DNA from: Tessaracoccus sp.
GTDB taxonomy: Bacteria > Actinomycetota > Actinomycetes > Propionibacteriales > Propionibacteriaceae
Length of the DNA: 64,000 nt
Direction of reading: 5' to 3'
NCBI RefSeq assembly: GCF_016714275.1
Contig: NZ_JADJNP010000001.1
Coordinates: 744,001-808,000 of the forward strand
In this document: piece after piece, positions 1-7,645 of the stretch
How positions within the stretch are numbered: position 1 is the first letter of the stretch
Layout: each line of letters opens with the position of its first letter
Made by a program: the position numbers and the translations under genes
The notes under the pieces: generated by a model
The model's input: only the letters and a program-made list of their open reading frames with translations
Database searches by the model: none
Told to the model about the DNA's origin: nothing

Positions 1-699
1 CAGATCGACGACGCGCTGGCCACCATGCGCGAGGCCAACGCCCCCGTCGCGCTGCTCGTCCGCAAGGGCACCTTCAGCACCTACCCCTTCGCGACGCCCA
101 GCAAGCCCGGCCTGACGCTCACCCGTGAGGCGGCCCTCGCCGCGGTGCTTGAGGCCATCGGCCCCGATGCCTTCGTGGTGTCGACCACCGGCAAGACCTC
201 CCGCGAGGTGTTCGAGCTGCGTGAAGGTCGCAGCGAGGGCCACGCGCGCGACTTCCTCACCGTCGGCGGCATGGGGCATAGTTCCTCGATCGCCATGGGC
301 GCCTGCCTCGGCACCGAGGATCTCGTCTACTGCGTCGACGGCGACGGCGGCTTCCTCATGCACATGGGGTCGGCTCCGGTCATCGCGCAGCGCGCCCGCG
401 ACAACTACCGCTACATCCTGATCAACAACGGCGCGCACGAGTCGGTCGGCGGGCAGCCGACCGTCGCGTTCGACATCGACATCCCCGCGATCCTGAAGGG
501 CTCGGGCTTCGAGCACGTCGAGCTGGTCACCGACGGCGCGGACATCGCCGACGCTGTGGCACGGGTCACGGCCCGGCCGCGGTCCGCGCTCATCGTCGAG
601 ACGGTCCAGGGATCGCGGCCGGACCTCGGGCGGCCCACGGTTTCGCCGTCGGCCAACAAGGTCGACATGATCGCGGAGTTCGAGGGGACTCGCCGTTGA
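1..699 (+). CDS. aepY: Phosphonopyruvate decarboxylase, C-terminal part (5' end outside window)
   Basis: The reading frame is open from base 1, so only the C-terminal ~232 residues are present. It carries the thiamine diphosphate-binding signature of this enzyme superfamily: GDGGFLMHMG followed about 20 residues later by the NN of ILINNGAHESVGGQ. The GAHESVGGQPT segment is typical of phosphonopyruvate decarboxylases rather than acetolactate synthases. The family converts phosphonopyruvate to phosphonoacetaldehyde in the cytoplasm, the step that pulls C-P bond formation by PEP mutase. PEP mutase would be expected just upstream, outside the window. The stop codon overlaps the start of the next gene by four bases (TTGA), and that gene holds the next predicted enzyme, so the two are almost certainly co-translated. 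Confidence in family is high; the full length cannot be seen. Confidence 0.88.
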   Translation, partial: QIDDALATMREANAPVALLVRKGTFSTYPFATPSKPGLTLTREAALAAVLEAIGPDAFVVSTTGKTSREVFELREGRSEGHARDFLTVGGMGHSSSIAMGACLGTEDLVYCVDGDGGFLMHMGSAPVIAQRARDNYRYILINNGAHESVGGQPTVAFDIDIPAILKGSGFEHVELVTDGADIADAVARVTARPRSALIVETVQGSRPDLGRPTVSPSANKVDMIAEFEGTRR

Positions 700-3440
700 A
701 AGCTCTGATCTTCAACTCCGGTGTGGGCAACCGCATGGGGGACTTCACGCGTGACAACCACAAGTCGATGGCCGTGCTCTCCGATGGCGAGACCATCTTC
801 GGGCGCCAGCTGCGGCTTCTCGCCGCGGTCGGCATCACCCAGATCGTCGTGACGACGGGGCCGCACGTGGAGCAGCTCCGCGGCGTGGCCGCCGGCTTCC
901 CCGGGCTGGACGTGTCGTTCGTCGCCAACGACGTCTACGACACGACCAACTACATCTATTCGATGTACCTGGCGCGCGATCTCCTCGACGACGACATCCT
1001 CATGCTGCACGGCGACCTGGTCTTCGACCGCGGCGCGCTCCCCGCGATCCTCGCGGACCCGCGGCACTCGCTGGGTGCCGTGAACGCGTCACTGCCGCAG
1101 CCGGACAAGGACTTCAAGGCCCGCATCGACGTCGACCTCATCACCGAGGTCTCCGTGAAGATCCACGACGCCGACTGCGTCGCCTTCCAGCCGTTGTACA
1201 AGCTGAGCAGGGCCGCCATCGGCGCCTGGCTCGGCCGCGTGAGCGACTTCGTGGAGGCGGGCACCACCGGCGTCTACGCGGAGAACGCGCTGAACGAGAT
1301 CGTCCACGACGCCGACATCCGTGCCTGGTCTTACGCGGACCACTTCGTCAACGAGATCGACACGATTGAGGACTTGGCAGTGCACGCCGCGGCGCTGCGC
1401 CTGCGCGACTTCGACGACCAGCCGATCCTCGCCGCCCCGGGCTCCCTCGCGCGGCTCCCGGAGTTGCTGGCCGAGGCCCGGTCGGCCCGGCCGCTGGTCG
1501 TCGGCGGCCGGAGCTTCCAGTCGTCGCCGGTGAAGCAACTGCTCGACGACGCCGGCGTGGGCTACTCCCTCTTCTCCGGATATTCCCCCAACCCGAAGCT
1601 GCCGGAGGTGCTCGCCGGGCTCGCGGAGTTCCGCGGTCAGGGCTGCGACGCGATCGTCGCCGTCGGTGGAGGCAGCGCGATGGACGTAGCGAAGTGCATC
1701 AAGCTCCTCGCCGCCACCGACTCCGTGGAGTTCCCGGGGTTCGGCGCGCCGCTCGTGCGCAACATACCCCAGATCGCCATCCCGACGACGGCGGGCACCG
1801 GGTCCGAGTCGACCCACTTCGCCGTCGTCTACATCGAAGGCGAGAAACACTCGATCGCGCACGACGCCCTGCTGCCGGACTACGTCATCCTCGAGCCGGA
1901 ACTGCTGCGCAGCCTGCCCGATTACCACAAGAAGGCCAGTCTGTTGGACGCACTCGCGCAGTGCGTCGAGTCCACCTGGGCCAAGGATGCGACACCGCAG
2001 AGCAAGGGCTACGCCCGCCGCGGCCTACAGCTGATCCTCGACAACTTCTTTCCCTACTTCCACAAGGGCATCGACTTCGACGTCGAGGTCACGCGCCGGA
2101 TCCAGCTCGCCGCAAACTACAGCGGACGCGCGATCAATCTGACCAAGACGACGGCGCCCCACGCCATGAGCTACGGCCTCACGTCACACTACGGCCTCGC
2201 GCACGGCCACGCCGCCGCGCTCAGCCTCCGCGCAGTGTGGAGCTACTACGCCGCGGTCGCCGAGGACGGCGGCCCCGAGGCCGACGGCCTGCGGCAATCG
2301 CTCGCCGAACTGAACGACGTCTTCGGCGTTAAGTCCTCGAAGCAGGCCATCGGCAAGCTCGACGCCATCCTCGACACCCTGCACCTCGCCGACCCGATCG
2401 ACGTCGACCAGCTCGTCGGCGGGGTCAACGCCGAGCGTCTGGGCAACAGCCCCGTCCCGATGACCCCGGCGGATCTTCGCCGGGCTTACGAGCACGCGTT
2501 GGGACTGCGTCGCAGCGCGACGCCGCGCCGGTACAGCCGCCGGGTGCCGGGCAGGTACGAGAAGATCGCCCATCGCGACCTGCCGGACCTGCAGGCGCAC
2601 GAGTTGCAGATCCTCGCCCAATTCGACGAGTTCTGCACCGCCCACGATCTCAGGTACTACCTCAGCGAGGGCAGCATGCTGGGCGCCATCCGGCACGGCG
2701 GCTTCATCCCATGGGACGACGACATCGACGTGATGATGCCGCGCTCCGACTACCAGCGGCTGCTCAAGCTCGTCGCGCAGGGTGAGCTACCGCCCGCGCT
2801 GAACCTCGACAGCTTCGAGACGAACCCGAAGCACTGGGTGCTCGGATCGAAGATCCAGATGACGGAGCCGACGAGGTTCGTCCAGCCGCAGGTGGCGCAC
2901 GTATCGATGGCGCCAGGCCCGCACATCGACATCTTCACCGTGGACCCGGTGGAGAAGCCGTTCGGCCGGAAGTTCCGGCTCCAGGCCTACCTCCTTCGGG
3001 GCCTGCGTCGCGGTCTTTTCATGAGCTCCGGCCGCTCCGCCCCGGGCTTCCGCAACAACCTCCTGGCGCGGACCCCGATCTTCCTGCTCACCAAGGTCGT
3101 TCCGACGGCGACGGTGCACAAGTGGATCGTGTACATGCTCTCGGAGTTCAACGCGAAGCCCACCTCCGCACACTGGGCCAACCTGTGCAGCTACTACGCG
3201 CTGAGCAGGCAGGTGTTCCCCAAGGAGTGGTTCGGCGAGGGTAGAAGGGTCCCCTTCGAAGGTCTGTCCATCCCTGTTCCGGACCGCGCCGAGGACATGC
3301 TCGCCAGCATCTACGGCCCCAACTACGGGGGTATTCCCGTCGTCGGGGACGGGCACCGTAAGCACGACTTCTACGTCGAGATCCTCTCGCCGTCCGCGCC
3401 GTCCGCAGCGTCCGCGCCGTCGGCACCGTCGGCCGACTAG
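696..3440 (+). CDS. Tri-domain fusion: CTP-type nucleotidyltransferase / iron alcohol dehydrogenase (phosphonoacetaldehyde reductase-like) / LicD phosphotransferase
   Basis: One 914-residue frame holds three enzymes. Residues ~1-235 are a LicC/PntC-like nucleotidyltransferase: N-terminal GVGNRM loop, NHKSMA, the metal Asp of LHGDLVF and a second acidic site NEIDTIEDL. Residues ~240-610 are an iron-type alcohol dehydrogenase: GGGSAMDVAKC, PTTAGTGSEST and HAMSYGLTSHYGLAHGHAAA, the last resembling phosphonoacetaldehyde reductases. A Gln (LDALAQCVE) stands where many family members have a metal-binding His. Residues ~620-905 are LicD: HGGFIPWDDDIDVMMP. The tail is a short Ser/Ala/Pro repeat. Inferred pathway: phosphonoacetaldehyde is reduced to 2-hydroxyethylphosphonate, activated with CTP, and transferred to a glycan. 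The TTG start overlaps the decarboxylase stop. The order in the polypeptide is not the order of reaction. Domains are clear; substrate is inferred. Confidence 0.88.
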   Translation: MKALIFNSGVGNRMGDFTRDNHKSMAVLSDGETIFGRQLRLLAAVGITQIVVTTGPHVEQLRGVAAGFPGLDVSFVANDVYDTTNYIYSMYLARDLLDDDILMLHGDLVFDRGALPAILADPRHSLGAVNASLPQPDKDFKARIDVDLITEVSVKIHDADCVAFQPLYKLSRAAIGAWLGRVSDFVEAGTTGVYAENALNEIVHDADIRAWSYADHFVNEIDTIEDLAVHAAALRLRDFDDQPILAAPGSLARLPELLAEARSARPLVVGGRSFQSSPVKQLLDDAGVGYSLFSGYSPNPKLPEVLAGLAEFRGQGCDAIVAVGGGSAMDVAKCIKLLAATDSVEFPGFGAPLVRNIPQIAIPTTAGTGSESTHFAVVYIEGEKHSIAHDALLPDYVILEPELLRSLPDYHKKASLLDALAQCVESTWAKDATPQSKGYARRGLQLILDNFFPYFHKGIDFDVEVTRRIQLAANYSGRAINLTKTTAPHAMSYGLTSHYGLAHGHAAALSLRAVWSYYAAVAEDGGPEADGLRQSLAELNDVFGVKSSKQAIGKLDAILDTLHLADPIDVDQLVGGVNAERLGNSPVPMTPADLRRAYEHALGLRRSATPRRYSRRVPGRYEKIAHRDLPDLQAHELQILAQFDEFCTAHDLRYYLSEGSMLGAIRHGGFIPWDDDIDVMMPRSDYQRLLKLVAQGELPPALNLDSFETNPKHWVLGSKIQMTEPTRFVQPQVAHVSMAPGPHIDIFTVDPVEKPFGRKFRLQAYLLRGLRRGLFMSSGRSAPGFRNNLLARTPIFLLTKVVPTATVHKWIVYMLSEFNAKPTSAHWANLCSYYALSRQVFPKEWFGEGRRVPFEGLSIPVPDRAEDMLASIYGPNYGGIPVVGDGHRKHDFYVEILSPSAPSAASAPSAPSAD

Positions 3441-3446
3441 CTCCGA

Positions 3447-6119
3447 CTAGCTCTCGTACGGGGAGGCCTCGGGGTACTGCGCCTCGAGGAACTCCCGCAT
3501 CATCCGCGCCTGGGTGGCGAGATCGATGTCGCGATACATCGTCCCGTTGAGGCAGTAGAACGCGGGCCGCTGCTTGGCGATCAACTTCAGGCGCGCCGGG
3601 AAGTCCCTGCGTCCGGTGTCGGCGTACACATACTCGAGCGCGGCCCCCGGCCACTCGACCCCGCGCCGCGTCGCCACCGCGTAGTACTGGGCCAACATGG
3701 AGGCCACCGAGTAGTCGGTGTGAGCTCTGAACCGCGAACCCCGCGTCTGGGCGAACACCTCGGGGTAGCGCTGCTCCATCTCCTCGAGCATGCTCCGAAG
3801 GAGGGGGTGGGCGACGTGCTTGGTCTTGTGGGTGGGTGTCATGCCGAACTCGCGCCGCATGAGCGTGACCGCGTTGTACGAGGCCCAATCCGTCGGAATC
3901 GCGTCGTCCGCCGGGCGGCCGGAAGTGACGAACGCCGACGGCGAGAACCGGCTCTTGATCATCCCTGCCTGCGTGTAGAAGTCATCGACCCTCATCTCCC
4001 GACCGAGGAACACGTCGTCGTTGAAGTACAGGAAGCGGTCCGCGAGGCCGGGGATGCGGTGCAGACAGGCCTCGATGGCGTGGGAGTTGAAGGTCGGCAG
4101 AACGGAGGGGTCCGGGAAGATATCCGAGTGCGGCACTACCCGGATGCGGTCCGTGTCCTGCGGCAGCCACGCGGGGCGCTGCCCGTTGGTCACTATGTGG
4201 ATGTTGCGGACGAAGGGCGCGTACATCCAGACGGACCGGATCGAGTACCGCAGCTCGTCGCGGGCGAGGTAGCGCTCATCGTTCGCCGCCGAGGGCATGT
4301 CGAACTCGACCTCGCTGCTCCACCGCCGGCGCTCGCGCGCCCATTCGGCGTCGTCGGAGTCGACCCAGGTGTAGACGATGTCCACGGGCTCCTCCGCGGC
4401 CGGTCCTGCCAACGGGGCGACGTCGCCGTCGTCGGCGACTCCGAAGTCGCTCGACCAGTCGACCTTTTCGAGCCGGTGCCTGCGGGCCACGAGGCGGCCG
4501 TACCGCGGCTCAAGCAGGGCGATCTCCACCCCTCCTGTCCTGTCTGGCTTCCGGACGTCAGCGGGATGCCGGGCGCCGACGACGACGGACTCGCTGGCGG
4601 CGAAGTCCGAGAGCAGTAACTCCGCAGCGCCCTCCCGGGGCCGGTACTTCGCGCCGGCCCCCGTCCACACCACGAGCTCGGCGTCGGCCGGCAGCGCAAT
4701 CCCCTTCACCGCGCGGTAGACGCGGTCCGCGTCGTCGGCACGCACGCCGAGGATCTGCGTGTAGGGGCTGCTCCAGCCGCGGTAGGCAATCCCGTGCGCA
4801 TCGAACGCCGCTCGCACGAGGCGGTCAAGCTCGGCCCTGCGGACCCGCGGGACCACCGACAGCCGGCGGCCGTCGTCCGGGGCGCCGGACGCGTCGACTG
4901 CACTCGGCCCGGACCGCCGGAGCGCCCTCGCCGCGAGCCTGCGCGCCCGACTCTCGACCTTGGCGAGCAGCGTCCTTGGCGTGTCCTGCGCGATCGCGAA
5001 GCCGATGCGCTCTCGCACGCTGCGGCCCGCCTTGGCGCGTCGAACCTTGGCCTCTGCGCGCAGGCGTCGGTTCTCCGTGACGTAGCGCCGAAGGGTCTCG
5101 CGCACCTGAACGACGCCGAAGTCGGCCTGGTCGCCGCCGCGGGCGAGGTCCTCGATCGCGCGGGCGCACGCGACCCCCGAAGCACCGAGGTTGGTGAAGT
5201 AGCGATTCACGAATGCCGCGTAGAGGTCGTCGTCGGCCAAGGCGCCACGAGACCTCTCGTAGGCGCCGCCGACTGGGTCGCCCGGACGCCAGAACGCGGC
5301 GAGCTGCGCGAGGGAGTCGCGCGTCCTGTCGCCGTCGGAGAGCCGGAAGAGCGACTCGCTCGTCTCGTTGATCTCGTCGACGAGGAGGACCGGCTTCCTC
5401 AGCGCGAGCGCGTCGTAGATCGCGCCGGAGTAGTCGCTGACGATGCAGTCGTGCTGGGTGATGACCTCCGCGGGGTGGGCGTCCGGCAGAAAGACCCTGA
5501 GGCCGCGTTCCCCGGCCAGCTCGCGCATCTCGAAGTCGGCGTGATGTACCTTGACCGCGACCTCAGCGTCGAGGCCGGTGAGCGCGTTGAGCACGGAGAC
5601 ACGGTCGGAGAGGTCGCCGTAGGTCGGCATGTACAGGAGCTTCAGCCTCTGCGACGACGGCGCCGGGGGCGGCGGCATGCCGTGGTCGGGAACGTAGCCG
5701 TCGAAGAGTGGATTGCCGACGGCGACCGCGGTTGCGTAGCCAGAGACTAGGCGGGTCGAGTAATCGCCGTACATCAGGTTCAGGCTGGCCTGCGCGCGCC
5801 AGGGTCCGTACTGGTACGCCTCCTTCGCCAGGCTGTACTGCTGCGCGACGAGCAGGGACCTGCTGAAGAACTGGAGCGCGGCGACCGGCGTCTGGCACAC
5901 GAGGACGTCGCATTCGCCGTCGATGGACGCCAGCCGGGAGCTCTCTATCCACGCGATGCGGCAGCCGGGAATCTGCGTCAAGATGTCGTCGCTCGACACG
6001 CTGAAGTCTTCGTCGCGTAGTTCGACGTAGACGGTGACCTCCGCGCTCAGGTGTGCGGCGATCGCGCGGTAGTGGAACAGCTGATACGGCGTGGTGAGGA
6101 TGAAGCCGACGTTCACCAT
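3447..6119 (-). CDS. TagB/TagF-like glycerophosphotransferase domain fused to Stealth-family sugar-phosphate transferase
   Basis: Residues ~1-310 resemble CDP-glycerol:poly(glycerophosphate) transferases, with YMPTYGD, a KVHHADF histidine and SDYSGAIYDAL. A basic linker follows. The C-terminal ~350 residues are a Stealth protein with its conserved regions: DIVYTWVDSDD (CR1), RDELRYSIRSVWMYAPFV and LPTFNSHAIEACLHRIPGL with FNDDVFLG (CR2), HVAHPLLRSMLEEM (CR3) and a C-terminal LNGTMYRDID segment (CR4). Stealth proteins transfer sugar-1-phosphates to make phosphodiester-linked capsule. I start at the ATG at 6119 because MVNVGFILTTPYQLFHYRAI is a natural fold start; an in-frame upstream start at 6296 would overlap the divergent gene. 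No strong ribosome site precedes 6119. The gene is convergent with the tri-domain gene, six bases apart. Confidence 0.8.
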   Translation of the reverse strand: MVNVGFILTTPYQLFHYRAIAAHLSAEVTVYVELRDEDFSVSSDDILTQIPGCRIAWIESSRLASIDGECDVLVCQTPVAALQFFSRSLLVAQQYSLAKEAYQYGPWRAQASLNLMYGDYSTRLVSGYATAVAVGNPLFDGYVPDHGMPPPPAPSSQRLKLLYMPTYGDLSDRVSVLNALTGLDAEVAVKVHHADFEMRELAGERGLRVFLPDAHPAEVITQHDCIVSDYSGAIYDALALRKPVLLVDEINETSESLFRLSDGDRTRDSLAQLAAFWRPGDPVGGAYERSRGALADDDLYAAFVNRYFTNLGASGVACARAIEDLARGGDQADFGVVQVRETLRRYVTENRRLRAEAKVRRAKAGRSVRERIGFAIAQDTPRTLLAKVESRARRLAARALRRSGPSAVDASGAPDDGRRLSVVPRVRRAELDRLVRAAFDAHGIAYRGWSSPYTQILGVRADDADRVYRAVKGIALPADAELVVWTGAGAKYRPREGAAELLLSDFAASESVVVGARHPADVRKPDRTGGVEIALLEPRYGRLVARRHRLEKVDWSSDFGVADDGDVAPLAGPAAEEPVDIVYTWVDSDDAEWARERRRWSSEVEFDMPSAANDERYLARDELRYSIRSVWMYAPFVRNIHIVTNGQRPAWLPQDTDRIRVVPHSDIFPDPSVLPTFNSHAIEACLHRIPGLADRFLYFNDDVFLGREMRVDDFYTQAGMIKSRFSPSAFVTSGRPADDAIPTDWASYNAVTLMRREFGMTPTHKTKHVAHPLLRSMLEEMEQRYPEVFAQTRGSRFRAHTDYSVASMLAQYYAVATRRGVEWPGAALEYVYADTGRRDFPARLKLIAKQRPAFYCLNGTMYRDIDLATQARMMREFLEAQYPEASPYES

Positions 6120-6245
6120 GAGAACAGTACCCGCGTCCGACGCCTCCAGACCTCCCCGCCCGAATAGGTGTCGGCGTCGACACCACTGGAAAAGTCTCCG
6201 TGTAGTCTTCGTTGCCACAGCCTCGACTCCACGAGCGGAGGAACC

Positions 6246-7601
6246 GTGACGCGAGTCATCACCTACGGAACGTTCGACCTGTTCCACGAGGGGCACCGTC
6301 GGCTCCTTGAGCGGGCCAGGTCACTCGGTGACTACCTCATCGTCGGCGTTACCACCGAGGGTTACGACGACACGCGCGGCAAGCTCAATGTCCGCGACTC
6401 GCTGGTGGAGCGGCTCCGCAAGGTCACCGAGTCCGGCCTCGCCGACGAGGTCATCGTCGAGGAGTACGAGGGGCAGAAGATCCGCGACATCCAGCGGTAC
6501 AACATCGACGTCTTCGTCATCGGCTCGGACTGGGAGGGCAAGTTCGACTACCTCGCCGACTACTGCGAGGTCGTCTACCTAGACCGGACGAAGGGCGTGT
6601 CGAGCACGGAGTTGCGGCAGGCCGACGGGATCATCCGGCTCGGCGTCGTCGGCGCGGGCAGAATCGCCCGGCGCTTCGTGCGTGAGTCCCGCCATGTCTC
6701 GGGCGTCGATGCGGTCACGGTGTGGGCGCGTGACCCGGTCAAGCGGCGCGCGTTCGCCGACGCCTTCGAGCTGCCGGGAACCAGCGGCAGTTTCGAGGAA
6801 CTCCTCTCCGAGGTCGACGCCGTCTACATCGCCAGCCCTCACGAGACGCACGTGCCGTATGCAAGGCAGGCGCTCGGCGCAGGCGTCCATGTGCTGTGTG
6901 AGAAGCCGATGGGCCTCCGCGCGGACGAGGTGGTCGAGCTCTACGATCTGGCCGACGAGAGGGGCCTCGTCCTCCTTGAGGCCCTCAAGACGGCGTTCGC
7001 ACCGGGCTTCCAGCGGATGGTCGCCATCGCGCGGGGAGGGACGATCGGCAGCATCCGCTCGGTCGACGCCACCTTCACCAAGCTCATCCGCACCGGGCGC
7101 GAGGTCGACTCCCCCGTCGGCGGGGCCATCACCGAGCTGGCTTCCTACCCCCTTCTCGCCATCACGAAGCTCCTGGGCGACAACCCGGACGAGATCATCT
7201 GCCGCGCGTTCAAGCCCGAGGACAGCCTTGTCGAGCAGTTCGCGCGCATCGATCTCGCGTATCCGCACGCCATCGCCACCGCGAAGGTGGGTATCGGGGT
7301 GAAGTCGGAGGGTGACCTCGTGGTCGCAGGCACGCAGGGCTACCTCTACGTTCCCTCGCCGTGGTGGCTTACCGAGTACTTCGAGACCCGGTTCGAGGAT
7401 CCCCGCGAGAACCGCAAGTACTACTACAAGTACGACGGCGACGGCCTGCGTTACGAGCTGGCCGAGTTCATGATCATGATCCGCGACCGGGCGGCGGAGT
7501 CGTTCAAACTCCGGCGCGGCGAGTCTGTCGCGCTGGCCCGCATCATCGAGCAGGCACGCGCCAACCCGTGTGTCTTCGGCCTGGAGCACGGTGGGGCCTA
7601 A
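6246..7601 (+). CDS. TagD-like cytidylyltransferase fused to Gfo/Idh/MocA oxidoreductase
   Basis: Residues 1-~128 are a glycerol-3-phosphate cytidylyltransferase-like domain, with TYGTFDLFHEGHRRLL (the nucleotide-binding HxGH) and RTKGVSSTELR. Residues ~133-451 are a Gfo/Idh/MocA NAD(P)-dependent oxidoreductase, with LGVVGAGRIARRFV, the EKPMGL segment and a beta-rich C-terminal half. The GTG start is chosen because GCGGAGGA lies 4 bases upstream and the TagD fold begins there; the frame extends upstream to 6168 without homology. A TAGTCT hexamer at 6203-6208 could be the -10. The pairing suggests that a keto-sugar or aldose phosphate is reduced to a polyol phosphate and then activated as CDP-polyol, by analogy with TarIJ and Bcs1. 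That substrate link is inference. Confidence 0.83.
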   Translation: MTRVITYGTFDLFHEGHRRLLERARSLGDYLIVGVTTEGYDDTRGKLNVRDSLVERLRKVTESGLADEVIVEEYEGQKIRDIQRYNIDVFVIGSDWEGKFDYLADYCEVVYLDRTKGVSSTELRQADGIIRLGVVGAGRIARRFVRESRHVSGVDAVTVWARDPVKRRAFADAFELPGTSGSFEELLSEVDAVYIASPHETHVPYARQALGAGVHVLCEKPMGLRADEVVELYDLADERGLVLLEALKTAFAPGFQRMVAIARGGTIGSIRSVDATFTKLIRTGREVDSPVGGAITELASYPLLAITKLLGDNPDEIICRAFKPEDSLVEQFARIDLAYPHAIATAKVGIGVKSEGDLVVAGTQGYLYVPSPWWLTEYFETRFEDPRENRKYYYKYDGDGLRYELAEFMIMIRDRAAESFKLRRGESVALARIIEQARANPCVFGLEHGGA

Positions 7602-7632
7602 CGATGCCGAACTCCTGTGGACCGACGCACTG

Positions 7633-7638
7633 TAGTAT
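7633..7638 (+). promoter_or_regulatory. -10 element of a leaderless promoter
   Basis: TAGTAT ends seven bases before the ATG at 7646, so transcription would begin at or next to the start codon. No Shine-Dalgarno sequence precedes that ATG, which agrees with leaderless translation. No good -35 box is visible at the usual distance. Confidence 0.45.
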
Positions 7639-7645
7639 CCCGTAA

